Assembly (NCBI GenBank): GCA_021818955.1
Contig: JAKASR010000017.1
Span: forward strand, 18,159-82,158
Length of the DNA stretch: 64,000 bases
Reading direction: 5' to 3'
From: Acidobacteriota bacterium
GTDB lineage: Bacteria > Acidobacteriota > Terriglobia > Terriglobales > SCQP01
Shown here: one piece after another, positions 27,164 through 36,677 of the stretch
Position numbering within the stretch: position 1 is the stretch's first letter
Layout: the number at the start of each line of letters is the position of its first letter
Made by a program: the position numbers and the translations under genes
The notes under the pieces: generated by a model
Databases searched by the model: none
Told to the model about the DNA's origin: nothing
What the model saw: only the letters and a program-made list of their open reading frames with translations

Positions 27164-29431
27164 ATGCTGCAACTCTGTTGGAATCCCTTACATAGCACCG
27201 CCGAGCTGCTCGATCTGCCTCTTCCGGAACCGGGCGAAGGTCAGCTCGCGATAGCCAATGCCTTTTCGGTCATCAGCTCCGGCACGGAGCGCAGCGGCAC
27301 TCAATTATCGCTCTCCAGCCCGCGCGCCCTCTGGCGCGCTCGCCCCGATCTCCGCCAACGCCTGCGGCAGATCATCGGCCGCGAAGGTGTGCTGCGCGCC
27401 GCGGTGATGGTGCGCGATCGCTTGGGCGCGCTGCAACCGGTGGGCTATAGCTGCGCCGGCATCGTCCAAGACATCGGCAGCGCGCCCGCACCTTTCGCCA
27501 TCGGTGACCGCGTCGCCTGCTCCGGCGCCGGTTATGCTGTCCATGCCGAACGCGTGTTAGTTCCATTCAACTTATGCGCCCGGGTGCCCGAAGGTTGCGA
27601 CCTGGAAGCCGCCGCTTTTGCCGGAGTGGGCGCTATCGCGCTCCACGCATTCCGCTTATCCAAGGCCGATCTCGGCGGGCGTGTTCTGGTGATCGGGTTG
27701 GGGCTGCTTGGACAAATTGCGGCACGCCTGGCGCTCGCCGCCGGCTGTGATGTGGCCGGCATCGATCCACTACCGGAACGTATCGAGCGCCTGCGGCCCT
27801 TCGGCCTGCGCCAGGGTTGGAGTCCGGACTGCGCCCCGCCCGATGGCGATTTCGATTGCGCCATCCTGGCCGCTGCCGCGCCCACCGCTGCCCCGCTCGA
27901 AACCGCGGCCCGCCTGTTGCGCGAGCGTGGACGCATGGTCGCCTTAGGCCTGTTCCCGCTTGCACTCGCGCGCGACCTGTTCTATCGCAAAGAAATCGAA
28001 TTTATCGTTTCCCGCTCCACCGGTCCCGGACGCTACGACCCCCATTACGAGGAACTGGGCCTCGATTATCCTGCTGGTTATGTCCGCTGGACTCAACAGC
28101 GCAATCTGGAATCGTTTCTGGCCCTGATCGCCGCCGGCAAAATCAGCCTGGCGGATATGATTACCCACCGTTTTCCCATTGCCGACGGCGTCGCCGCCTA
28201 TCGTCAGCTTCGCCAACCCGCTCCCGACCAACTTGCCCTCGTGCTGCAATATCCGGCCGCTCAGCCAGATGCGGCTCAAACCGCAATCTCTACTTCCGTT
28301 TCTCCGAAACTTTCCGCTGGCAGCCTGCGGACCGCGCCGGCAAACGTTAAACCAAATTCGGCGCCATCCACTGCGTCTGCGCCGGCGTGTGCCAGCCGCG
28401 GATCGGCGCCGCGGATTGCCGTGATCGGCGCCGGCAGTTTTTGCCGCGGGGTGCTGTTGCCGGCATTGCAAAAACTAGGAGCCAGACCCGCGGCGATCTG
28501 TTCCCGCCGTCCCTTACAGGCCCAGGATGCCGCCCGCCGCTTTCGTATCGGCCAGGTTTCCGCCGAGCCTCGCGCCTTGATCGAATCACCCGATTTCGAT
28601 GCCATCGTGATCGCTACCCGCCATGACACTCACGCCGAACTGGCGGCTTTGGCGCTCGATGCGGGCAAACTTGTTTTCCTCGAAAAGCCGCTCGCCCTCA
28701 CTCGCCGGGAACTCGACCACGTGGCGCAAGCCATGTCCCGTCATCCGGGGCGGATGTTGGTGGGCTATAACCGCCGCTTTGCTCCACTGGCAGTCCGGGC
28801 GCGCAGTCATTTCCGCGGCCATGAACCCGGCTTAATGATGACTTATCGCATCAATGCCGGTTCTATCCCCGCCAATCATTGGACGCAAACGCCGGAAATT
28901 GGCGGAGGACGATTGGTGGGCGAAGCCTGCCACTTTATTGATTGGCTGGCTTTTCTGTCCGGCAGCCTGCCTTGCGAAGTCTTTGCCGCCGCAAATCGTC
29001 ATACTCCAACCGCCGATGATGTGGCCATTACCCTACTCATGGAAAACGGCGCGGTGGGAACGGTGCTCTATACTGCAGCCGGCGGGCCCAGCTTACCCAA
29101 GGAACACATCGAAGTTTTTGCCGGCGGGCGCACTTTGGTCATTGATGACTGGCGTGTAGGGTATTTCGGCGCGGGTGCGCGCCGGCGCAAATCCAAATTA
29201 GCCGGTAAAGGCCACCACGAGGAGATGGAGGCGTTTCTCGCTGCGCTCCGCGGCAAAACGCCAATGCCGATTGAGGATGCTGCGCTGTTGCGTGGCGCTG
29301 AAGCCACCTTCGCCGCTCAGCTTTCCATCACCCGCCAGGCCCCTGTGAGGCTGCCGTTACCCGCGGCCGAGTCTGGCGTGGAGTCCGCGCAGCCGGCAGA
29401 TTCGGCGGCAATGGCGCAACACTCGAATTAA
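27164..29431 (+). CDS. Two-domain oxidoreductase: zinc-type alcohol dehydrogenase + Gfo/Idh
   Basis: 755 residues. The N-terminal part (about 1-370) is a medium-chain dehydrogenase: VISSGTERSGT, PVGYSCAGIV, FAIGDRVACSG and the Rossmann VLVIGLGLLGQIAARLA. A Ser/Ala/Pro-rich linker (about 375-415) joins a complete Gfo/Idh/MocA domain with IAVIGAGSFCRGVLLPAL, FLEKPLALT and GEACHFIDWLAFL. This fusion is recurrent in polysaccharide loci next to heparinase-like and WecB proteins, exactly as here. Likely acts on a nucleotide sugar, possibly in uronic acid or amino-sugar conversion. Known architecture, substrate not established. Confidence 0.85.
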   Translation: MLQLCWNPLHSTAELLDLPLPEPGEGQLAIANAFSVISSGTERSGTQLSLSSPRALWRARPDLRQRLRQIIGREGVLRAAVMVRDRLGALQPVGYSCAGIVQDIGSAPAPFAIGDRVACSGAGYAVHAERVLVPFNLCARVPEGCDLEAAAFAGVGAIALHAFRLSKADLGGRVLVIGLGLLGQIAARLALAAGCDVAGIDPLPERIERLRPFGLRQGWSPDCAPPDGDFDCAILAAAAPTAAPLETAARLLRERGRMVALGLFPLALARDLFYRKEIEFIVSRSTGPGRYDPHYEELGLDYPAGYVRWTQQRNLESFLALIAAGKISLADMITHRFPIADGVAAYRQLRQPAPDQLALVLQYPAAQPDAAQTAISTSVSPKLSAGSLRTAPANVKPNSAPSTASAPACASRGSAPRIAVIGAGSFCRGVLLPALQKLGARPAAICSRRPLQAQDAARRFRIGQVSAEPRALIESPDFDAIVIATRHDTHAELAALALDAGKLVFLEKPLALTRRELDHVAQAMSRHPGRMLVGYNRRFAPLAVRARSHFRGHEPGLMMTYRINAGSIPANHWTQTPEIGGGRLVGEACHFIDWLAFLSGSLPCEVFAAANRHTPTADDVAITLLMENGAVGTVLYTAAGGPSLPKEHIEVFAGGRTLVIDDWRVGYFGAGARRRKSKLAGKGHHEEMEAFLAALRGKTPMPIEDAALLRGAEATFAAQLSITRQAPVRLPLPAAESGVESAQPADSAAMAQHSN

Positions 29432-29441
29432 CTCATCCGAA

Positions 29442-31298
29442 ATGCTGGAACCCGCCGCTTGGGGCGAATTGGAAAGCTTTGCCCCCATGCCCTCCGCTTT
29501 ACCCAGCCGCACACGGGCAGGGTGGCGTTATTGGCATACCCTCCGTCGTCTGAGCCTGAGGCAACTGGTTTGGCGCATGCTCCATCTGTTTCGGCGCCAC
29601 ACCGGCCTCCATTGCCGGGCCGCTATGCGCCTGCGGATCGAAAATACCGGCGCTCGCCCGCTGCCGCCGGAACTGTTTGCGGCAGATTTCAGCTCGCGCG
29701 ATACCGATGTCTTCGAGCTGAATAATGTGCGGCAAGGCCGTTTTCGCTTTCTCAATCGTGAGCTGCAACTGCTGTTGTCGGGCGAACCTGTCCGCCTTGA
29801 CTGGAGATGTGAATCGGTTCGCCCGGCTCCGCAGCCGCCGCCGGCGCGATTGTGGCTGACCCAACTGCAATACTTCGATTTCGCCGGACCGGTGGCCCGC
29901 CAGGGCGATGACGGTTTGCTTTCCCGCGTAATGCTTGATTGGATCGCCCATAATCCGCCGGATGCTCCCCGCGCCTGGGGTGAGGCTTGGAACGGCTATG
30001 CCCTTTCCACCCGGCTTGCCAATTGGGCCTATGCTGCGGCCATCCTGCACCGGCAGGGGACGATACCGCTCCCGTCCGCAGTGCTGGAATCGGCTATACG
30101 CCAGGCGGAATACTTGCGGTGCAATCTCGAATTCGATTTGCGCGGCAATCATCTGCTGCGCGATAGCCTGGGCCTGCTCGCCGCCGGCGCTTGGTTGCAG
30201 CATTCCCGCGCTGCCGCCTGGCGCGCCGCCGCTTACCGCATTCTCGAACGTCATCTCGATCGGCAGATACTACCGGACGGCGGGCATTATGAACGTAGCC
30301 CGATGTATCACCTGCTGGTAATGACGGATCTGGCCGAATGTCTGGCGTTGGGCCGTACTGCCGGAGATCTTCCCTCGGCCTTGGCCCGTTCCCTAGCCGC
30401 GGCCCTCGAGCGCATGTCCGCCTTTGCCGCCGCCATCACGCTTGGAGATGGTGAAATTCCCCTGCTCAATGATTCCGCTCTGGCGATGGCGCTCGCTCCG
30501 GCCAAGGCGCTGCGTCATGTCGGTCAAGTGCTGGATCGCCCATTGCCGCCGCCGCCAGGCGGCAGCGTGCTGTTTCCCCATACTGGATTGGCCGTACTCT
30601 GCTGCGGGTCCTTGAAAATCGTTTTTGATGGTGGTCCCCTCGGCCCCGATGAACAGCCTGGGCATGCGCACTGCGATCTGGCCAGCTTTGTCCTCAGCTA
30701 TGGTGACCAGCGCGTTCTGGAAGACACGGGCGTGTACGAATACACTCCGGGGCCTTGGCGCCAGTTTGAGCGTTCCACCGCGGCCCATAACACCGTCGCC
30801 GTAGATGAGATTGAGCAAGGCGAATGTTGGGACGCCTTTCGCCTGGGTAAGCGCGCCGAGCCCCGCGAGATGAGCCTGGCTCCCGATGGACGCGATTGCG
30901 CTGTAACCTATCGCTGCCCCTTCAGTTCGTTGCTTTTCACACGCCGGCTTCGCATGGACGAGACTTCAAGCCGCATCGTTTTGCGCGTTCAGGATACGAT
31001 TACCGGCGCAAACGAGGCACATCGCATATCCACGCGCTTTCATTTCGCCCCCGCCTGCCGCCTCTCGCCTCAAGCGGAAACCTGGAAAATTTCCGCGCCG
31101 GGCATCGAAGCAAATTTTCACGGTCATTCCGCCTTGCGCTGGCGCATGGCCCGGACGCCATTTTTTCCGGAATTTGGCCGCCGCCTGCAGCGTCTATCCC
31201 TCTTAGGCCAGGCACAGGTTCAGTTTCCCTATGCCGCCGAACATCGTTTTGAGTTTCCTCTTTCTCCCCCCGGAAAGGACCCCTCATGCGACGCATAA
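29442..31298 (+). CDS. Heparinase II/III-like (alginate-lyase-type) protein
   Basis: 618 residues: an (alpha/alpha)-toroid N-terminal half (WLTQLQYFDFAG, WNGYALSTRLANWAYA, LRGNHLLRDSLGLLAAGAWL) and a beta-sandwich heparinase II/III half (HTGLAVLCC, PGHAHCDLASFVLSYGDQRV, ERSTAAHNTVAVDE). The GHAHCD and AAHNTV pieces hold the residues expected around the active site. No signal peptide is apparent, as in other biosynthetic-locus members, so it may act on lipid-linked intermediates in the cytoplasm, or it may have a role other than lysis. It overlaps the wecB start by 13 bases. Confidence 0.8.
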   Translation: MLEPAAWGELESFAPMPSALPSRTRAGWRYWHTLRRLSLRQLVWRMLHLFRRHTGLHCRAAMRLRIENTGARPLPPELFAADFSSRDTDVFELNNVRQGRFRFLNRELQLLLSGEPVRLDWRCESVRPAPQPPPARLWLTQLQYFDFAGPVARQGDDGLLSRVMLDWIAHNPPDAPRAWGEAWNGYALSTRLANWAYAAAILHRQGTIPLPSAVLESAIRQAEYLRCNLEFDLRGNHLLRDSLGLLAAGAWLQHSRAAAWRAAAYRILERHLDRQILPDGGHYERSPMYHLLVMTDLAECLALGRTAGDLPSALARSLAAALERMSAFAAAITLGDGEIPLLNDSALAMALAPAKALRHVGQVLDRPLPPPPGGSVLFPHTGLAVLCCGSLKIVFDGGPLGPDEQPGHAHCDLASFVLSYGDQRVLEDTGVYEYTPGPWRQFERSTAAHNTVAVDEIEQGECWDAFRLGKRAEPREMSLAPDGRDCAVTYRCPFSSLLFTRRLRMDETSSRIVLRVQDTITGANEAHRISTRFHFAPACRLSPQAETWKISAPGIEANFHGHSALRWRMARTPFFPEFGRRLQRLSLLGQAQVQFPYAAEHRFEFPLSPPGKDPSCDA

Positions 31299-32428
31299 TG
31301 CTGGTCGCGGGAGCGCGGCCCAATTTCATGAAAGTGGCGCCGCTGATGCGGGAATTACGCCCTCATCCCGATTTCGAAGTCCGCTTGATTCATACCGGCC
31401 AGCACTTTAGCCCGGAAATGTCGGATTTGTTCTTTCGCGATTTGGGGCTGCCGGAACCGGATCTCAATCTGGAGGTGGGCGGCGGCTCGCATGCCCGGCA
31501 GACGGCGGAGATTATGGTCCGCTTTGAACAGGTGTTGGAGAATGATCGCCCCGACCTGGTCTGCGTCGTGGGCGACGTAAATTCCACTGTCGCCTGTGCG
31601 CTGGTCGCCAAAAAGCTCGGAATGCTGTTGGCGCACATCGAGGCCGGTTTGCGCAGTTTCGATCGCGGCATGCCGGAAGAAATCAATCGCCTGGCAACCG
31701 ATGCCCTAACTGACCTGTTTTTTACCACCGAGGAGTCCGGCACGATGAACCTACTGCGCGAAGGCGTGCCGCCGGAAAAAATCTACTTTGTCGGCAACCT
31801 CATGATTGATTCGCTTCGCCACCACCTCGATGCCGCCCGCCGCTCCGGGATTTTGGATGAGTTAGGACTCGGGCTCCAAGACTATATCCTGGTCACGCTG
31901 CACCGTCCTTCGAATGTGGATGAGCCGCAGGTTTTACGCCGGCTTTGGTGGGTTTTGAGCAAAATCGCCGTTGAAATACCGGTAATATTTCCCATCCATC
32001 CGCGCACCCGCGCTCGGCTGGAGAACTTGCAACTCACCGCCGTAGCGGGCATGCGGTTATTGCCGCCCCTGGGGTATCTGGATTTTCTGCAACTGATGAG
32101 CTCCGCCAAAGCGGTTCTGACCGATTCCGGTGGCATACAGGAAGAAACTACCGCCCTGGGCGTTCCCTGCCTGACCTTGCGCGAGAATACCGAACGCCCG
32201 GTGACGCTCTCGCTCGGCACCAATCGCCTGGTCGGCGCAAACCCGGAAAACATCCTGTCGGCCTGGCGGGAAATTCGCAGCCGTCCAGCCATTTCACCGA
32301 CGCCCTCCGTGCCGCTCTGGGATGGCCGAGCGGCGGCGCGCGTGCGTGAAGCGTTGCAGGGCTTCTTTAACCGGGATGACACCGCAGATCGGCATTACGC
32401 CGCCGCCGGAGGTCAAGTCGGCAAATAG
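31286..32428 (+). CDS. wecB: UDP-N-acetylglucosamine 2-epimerase, non-hydrolysing
   Basis: 380 residues. Converts UDP-GlcNAc to UDP-ManNAc. Family marks: VAGARPNFMKVAPLM at the N-terminus, LIHTGQHFSPEMSD, VVGDVNSTVACALVAKKL, AHIEAGLRSFDRGMPEEINR and the C-terminal LTDSGGIQEETTALGVPCLTLRENTERP pieces, all present with the catalytic Asp, Glu and His positions. ATG 31286 follows a purine-rich GGAAAGGA at 31272-31279 and overlaps the heparinase gene. Ends the polysaccharide locus proper. Confidence 0.92.
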   Translation: MRRIMLVAGARPNFMKVAPLMRELRPHPDFEVRLIHTGQHFSPEMSDLFFRDLGLPEPDLNLEVGGGSHARQTAEIMVRFEQVLENDRPDLVCVVGDVNSTVACALVAKKLGMLLAHIEAGLRSFDRGMPEEINRLATDALTDLFFTTEESGTMNLLREGVPPEKIYFVGNLMIDSLRHHLDAARRSGILDELGLGLQDYILVTLHRPSNVDEPQVLRRLWWVLSKIAVEIPVIFPIHPRTRARLENLQLTAVAGMRLLPPLGYLDFLQLMSSAKAVLTDSGGIQEETTALGVPCLTLRENTERPVTLSLGTNRLVGANPENILSAWREIRSRPAISPTPSVPLWDGRAAARVREALQGFFNRDDTADRHYAAAGGQVGK

Positions 32429-32504
32429 GGCGATTGCTTTTTCAGCCGCTCATGCGGGTTCGTTCGCGCCTGGTTACCATTCAATCACGCTGCATTTTCA
32501 TCTA

Positions 32505-33552
32505 GGTAATAATCATCAATGACTCCCAAACCCAAAATCGCGTTAATTACCGGCATCACTGGCCAGGATGGCTCGTATCTGGCCGAATTGCTACTGTCGA
32601 AAGGCTATGAAGTTCACGGGGTAGTGCGCCGGGTGGCGATGGAAAGCCCGGAAGCGCGACTGCAACGTATTCTGCCCCTGCTCTCCCGCATCAAACTGCA
32701 TGCGGCCTCGCTCGAAAGCTATCCCAGTTTATTCACCATCGTGGCCAAGGTTAAGCCCGAGGAATGTTATCACCTCGCGGCGCAGAGCTTTGTCAGCTAC
32801 TCATTCGAGGACGAATTCTCAACCCTGAACACCAATATCAACGGCACACATTATCTGCTCTCGGCCGTGAAGAACGCCGCGCCTGACTGCCGTTTTTATT
32901 TTGCCGGCTCCAGCGAAATGTTCGGCAAAGTGCGGCAAACGCCCCAAGACGAGCAGACGCCGTTCCATCCGCGTTCCGCCTATGGAATTTCCAAAGTGGC
33001 CGGCTATGATCTCACGCGCAATTATCGCGAAGCGTACAACCTGTACACCTGCGCCGGCATTTTATTCAACCACGAATCGCCGCGCCGCGGGCTGGAGTTC
33101 GTCACCCGCAAAATCACCGCCGCGGTGGGCCGGATTCGCGCCGGGCAGCAGAAGGAATTGCGCCTGGGCAATCTCGACGCGCGGCGCGACTGGGGTCATG
33201 CCCGCGATTACGTCGAGGCGATGTGGCGCATGCTGCAACAACCGGCACCGGATGATTATGTCATCGCCACAGGTGAGACCCACTCGGTGCGCGATTTCGC
33301 GGATAAGGCCTTTTCGGCGGCCGGCCTGAACTATCAGGATTACGTCGTTAGCGACCCGGAATTTTATCGCCCGGCGGAGGTCGACCTGTTACTGGGCGAC
33401 GCTTCGAAAGCCCACCAGGTATTGGGCTGGAAACCGGCCAGCAGCTTCGATAACCTGGTTGAAGAAATGGTCAACGGCGACCTGCACTTGGCTCACGCCG
33501 CCCATCAGCCCTGAAGATAGAGTTGTAGAGGGAGCCCGCAACCTGGTGACGC
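32505..33552 (+). repeat. Long direct repeat, left copy (gmd and flanks)
   Basis: About 1.05 kb nearly identical to 41461-42512 in the same orientation. Similarity begins a few bases upstream of the start codon (aggtaat...catcaatgac) and fades about 40 bases after the stop. The two copies bracket the sulfur assimilation genes. Confidence 0.85.
32519..33514 (+). CDS. gmd: GDP-mannose 4,6-dehydratase, copy 1
   Basis: 331 residues. Short-chain dehydrogenase/reductase that makes GDP-4-keto-6-deoxymannose. ALITGITGQDGSYLAELLL (cofactor-binding GxxGxxG), VVRRVAMES, HLAAQSFVSYSF, the catalytic YGISK, and NLDARRDWGHARDYVEAMW are all present. The gene is nearly identical to 41474-42463, with only scattered substitutions plus C-terminal changes (HAAHQP here, RATH there). 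Usual Gmd proteins are slightly longer (about 340-370). Confidence 0.9.
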   Translation: MTPKPKIALITGITGQDGSYLAELLLSKGYEVHGVVRRVAMESPEARLQRILPLLSRIKLHAASLESYPSLFTIVAKVKPEECYHLAAQSFVSYSFEDEFSTLNTNINGTHYLLSAVKNAAPDCRFYFAGSSEMFGKVRQTPQDEQTPFHPRSAYGISKVAGYDLTRNYREAYNLYTCAGILFNHESPRRGLEFVTRKITAAVGRIRAGQQKELRLGNLDARRDWGHARDYVEAMWRMLQQPAPDDYVIATGETHSVRDFADKAFSAAGLNYQDYVVSDPEFYRPAEVDLLLGDASKAHQVLGWKPASSFDNLVEEMVNGDLHLAHAAHQP

Positions 33553-33770
33553 GAGGCAGATTGGAATTGGCATCGCTTTTCTCACGGCGCAATCCCGCCA
33601 TATCTATTAGCCGGTATGCGCTGCCTCTACGTCGCGGTTTATACCCTCACGCCGCGTGCTCTTATTTTTAATAACGGCTTCGGTGAATTCGCATTTTCAA
33701 TCCTGGAAATAGAAATTTAAGCGACTTTGAAAAGTTGAAAAATATTAATATTTTATAATTGATCACTTAA
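33515..33770 (+). promoter_or_regulatory. cysD promoter region with perfect palindrome
   Basis: The last 60 bases before cysD are strikingly AT-rich. A perfect 16-base palindrome (AAAATATTAATATTTT) occupies 33739-33754 and runs into a consensus -10 hexamer TATAAT at 33754-33759. TTGAAA sits at 33735-33740 and 33727-33732, but neither has 17-base spacing. With a start near 33766 the cysD leader would be only a few bases. The palindrome is a plausible operator; the regulator is not known. Confidence 0.45.
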
Positions 33771-34673
33771 ATGCCTCATATTCAGAATCACCTTCAGCAA
33801 CTCGAGGCCGAAGCGATCTATGTCCTGCGCGAGGTCGCGGGACAGTTCGAAAGCCCTGTATTGCTGTTTTCGGGCGGCAAGGATTCCATCACCCTGGCTT
33901 GGCTTGCCCGTAAAGCCTTTGCCCCGGCTCGCATCCCTTTCCCGCTTTTACATATTGACACCGGGCACAACTTCCCCGAGACATTAGAATTTCGCGATTG
34001 GTTCGTAGCGGAAATGAACGCCGTGCTGTACGTGCACCGGGTGCAGGATTCAATTGAGCGTGGACGCGCAGTGGAAGAAACCGGTCCCGCCGCCAGCCGC
34101 AACGCTATCCAAACAGTCACTCTGCTCGATGCCATCCGCGAGCGTCGAATTGATTGCGCTATTGGCGGCGGACGACGCGATGAGGAAAAAGCCCGCGCGA
34201 AGGAGCGATTTTTCTCCCATCGCGATGTATTTGGGCAATGGGATCCCAAGAATCAGCGGCCCGAGCTTTGGCATCTTTTCAACGGCAATCACGCTCCGGG
34301 GGAACACTTCCGCGCCTTCCCGTTATCCAACTGGACCGAAATGGATGTCTGGCATTACATCGCTCGTGAAGGCATTCCGCTGCCCAGTCTGTATTTTGCC
34401 CATCCCCGGCGCGTATTCTTTCGGGGCGAATTACTTTTGGCCGACACGCCTTTCGTACGCTTAAGCAATGACGAGCGCGCGGAAGAACGGTTCGTCCGTT
34501 TTCGCACGGTTGGCGACGCCACCTGCACGGCCGCCATCGAGTCTCACGCGGCAACGCTCGAGGAGGTGGTTCAGGAAATCTCCACCTCACGCATTACCGA
34601 ACGCGGCGTGCGGCTGGACGATAAACGCAGCGAAGCCGCCATGGAAGATCGCAAACGTCAAGGCTACTTTTAA
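33771..34673 (+). CDS. cysD: Sulfate adenylyltransferase subunit 2
   Basis: 300 residues of the PAPS-reductase-like ATP-pyrophosphatase fold. LFSGGKDSITLAWLA is the P-loop (about residues 30-44); HIDTGHNFPETLEFRD, IGGGRRDEEKARAKERFFS and FPLSNWTEMDVWHYI are diagnostic of CysD, which forms adenylylsulfate together with CysN. Ends one base before the cysNC start codon, so the two subunits are translated together. Full length for the family. Confidence 0.95.
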   Translation: MPHIQNHLQQLEAEAIYVLREVAGQFESPVLLFSGGKDSITLAWLARKAFAPARIPFPLLHIDTGHNFPETLEFRDWFVAEMNAVLYVHRVQDSIERGRAVEETGPAASRNAIQTVTLLDAIRERRIDCAIGGGRRDEEKARAKERFFSHRDVFGQWDPKNQRPELWHLFNGNHAPGEHFRAFPLSNWTEMDVWHYIAREGIPLPSLYFAHPRRVFFRGELLLADTPFVRLSNDERAEERFVRFRTVGDATCTAAIESHAATLEEVVQEISTSRITERGVRLDDKRSEAAMEDRKRQGYF

Positions 34674-36620
34674 ATGAGCGCCACTGTCCCTCAGCCCCTT
34701 CCTGCCTCCGTGCGTCTATTGCAACCGGGGTCTCGCTCGATAGTGGGTAGCGACGCCGGGTTGCTGCGCTTTTCGACCGCAGGCAGCGTGGATGACGGCA
34801 AGAGCACATTAATCGGCCGACTGCTTCACGATTCCAAATCGATTTTCCAAGATCAACTCGAGGCGCTGGAGCGCGATAGCCGTAGGCGCGGTGAAGATTC
34901 CATTAACCTAGCCCTGCTCACGGATGGCCTGCGGGCCGAGCGCGAGCAGAACATCACCATTGATGTCGCCTATCGCTACTTTGCCACTCCCCGCCGGAAA
35001 TTCATTATTGCCGATACTCCGGGTCACGCCCAATACACCCGTAACATGGTTACCGGAGCCTCCAGCGCGGATCTGGCGCTGATCCTGCTCGACGCCCGTA
35101 AAGGCGTGTTGACGCAATCGAAACGCCATACTGTCATCTCTTCCCTATTGGGCATTCGCCATTTCCTCATCGCGGTCAACAAAATGGATCTGGTTGACTG
35201 GGGTGAACAGGTCTTTCGCAAGCTGGTGGAGGATTTCACCGAATTCGCCAGCAAACTGGAGATCAAGGATATCGTCTTTATTCCGGTTTCCGCCCTGCAT
35301 GGCGACAATATCGTCGAGCGCAGCCGTCATATGCCCTGGTACGAGGGCAGTACGCTTTTGCACCATTTGGAATCCGTCAATGTGGAAGTGGACCGAAATC
35401 TGCTCGACTTCCGCTTCCCGGTGCAAGTGGTGCTGCGCCCACACCAGGATTATCGCGGCTTCGCCGGCCAGGTCGCTTCTGGAATCATTCGCCCGGGAGA
35501 GGAAGTCGTCGTTCTGCCCTCAAACCAGTCCAGCCGGATTCGCACCGTCGAACAGGCGGGCGTCGCCGTCCCCGAAGCCATTGCGGGCGATGCCGTCGTG
35601 CTCACGCTGGAGGATGAAATCGACGTCAGCCGCGGCGATATGATCGTCCGCCGCCATAACCTGCCGGTCATGAGTCCCCATTTCGACGCTATGCTCTGCT
35701 GGATGGCCGAGATGCCGCTCGATATTCGGCAACAATATCTTCTGCGGCTTACCACCCGCACGACACGCGCTTTTGTCAGCCAGGTTGAGTACTCGATGGA
35801 CGTGGATACGCTGCATCGCCGCGTGGGCAGTGGCCTTGCATGGAACGATATCGGGCGGGTGCGGATCGCGGCAGCCCAACCGGTGTTTTTCGACCCGTTT
35901 GGTCACAATCCTGAAACCGGCAGCTTCATTCTGATCGATCCATTTACCCACATGACGGTGGCGGCAGGCATGATTCGCGGCGAGGCGCGCGATCTGGCGA
36001 TCGAATCGGCCCGGCCGAAGCGCCCAATCTCCCCCGGCGCCGTCTGGGAACCCTGGAACATTCCTCGCGAGCAACGTGAGATCCGCAATGGACATCATGC
36101 GGCGGTGCTGTGGTTCACCGGTCTCTCTGGCAGCGGTAAATCCACCCTGGCGCGCAGCCTCGAGCGCCGGCTCTTTGCCGCCGGTTGCCGGACCATGCTG
36201 CTCGATGGCGATCAGCTTCGTCATGGCCTATGCGGCGATCTCGGCTTCAGCCCCGCTGATCGCATGGAAAACATTCGGCGCGCCGGCGAAATCGCCCGTT
36301 TGTTTTTCGAGCATGGCAACATCGTGCTTTGCAGCTTTGTCTCGCCCTTCCGCGACGACCGCCGGCGAGCACGCGAGCTGATTGTGCCCGGCCGTTTTTT
36401 TGAAATCTTTGTCGATTGCAGCCTGGAAGAATGCCGCCGGCGCGATGCCAAAGGTCTATATGCTTCCGATACACAACAACTGACCGGCATTAGTCAGCCC
36501 TATGAGCCGCCGCTCGATCCGGAATTTGTGGCGCCAACCGGGGCGCAGACTGCCGAGCAACTAGCGGATAAACTGTTCGATTTACTGAGGCAACGCCAGA
36601 TCCTGCGCGCCGGGAGCTGA
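34674..36620 (+). CDS. cysNC: Bifunctional sulfate adenylyltransferase subunit 1 / adenylylsulfate kinase
   Basis: 648 residues. The N-terminal GTPase part (about 1-440) has STAGSVDDGKSTLIGRLL, IADTPGHAQYTRNMVTGAS and NKMDLVDW. The C-terminal APS kinase domain starts near residue 470 with LWFTGLSGSGKSTLARSLE and DGDQLRHGLCGDLGFS, then SFVSPFRDDRRRAR. The enzyme makes PAPS, the sulfate donor for sulfotransferases and a substrate for reduction. No sulfotransferase or PAPS reductase is recognisable in the window. Starts directly after cysD. Confidence 0.95.
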   Translation: MSATVPQPLPASVRLLQPGSRSIVGSDAGLLRFSTAGSVDDGKSTLIGRLLHDSKSIFQDQLEALERDSRRRGEDSINLALLTDGLRAEREQNITIDVAYRYFATPRRKFIIADTPGHAQYTRNMVTGASSADLALILLDARKGVLTQSKRHTVISSLLGIRHFLIAVNKMDLVDWGEQVFRKLVEDFTEFASKLEIKDIVFIPVSALHGDNIVERSRHMPWYEGSTLLHHLESVNVEVDRNLLDFRFPVQVVLRPHQDYRGFAGQVASGIIRPGEEVVVLPSNQSSRIRTVEQAGVAVPEAIAGDAVVLTLEDEIDVSRGDMIVRRHNLPVMSPHFDAMLCWMAEMPLDIRQQYLLRLTTRTTRAFVSQVEYSMDVDTLHRRVGSGLAWNDIGRVRIAAAQPVFFDPFGHNPETGSFILIDPFTHMTVAAGMIRGEARDLAIESARPKRPISPGAVWEPWNIPREQREIRNGHHAAVLWFTGLSGSGKSTLARSLERRLFAAGCRTMLLDGDQLRHGLCGDLGFSPADRMENIRRAGEIARLFFEHGNIVLCSFVSPFRDDRRRARELIVPGRFFEIFVDCSLEECRRRDAKGLYASDTQQLTGISQPYEPPLDPEFVAPTGAQTAEQLADKLFDLLRQRQILRAGS

Positions 36621-36677
36621 ATGGCCCGGAAACTTTGAACATTCATTGCTACCGACGCCGCTGTTCATTCATCGGCG

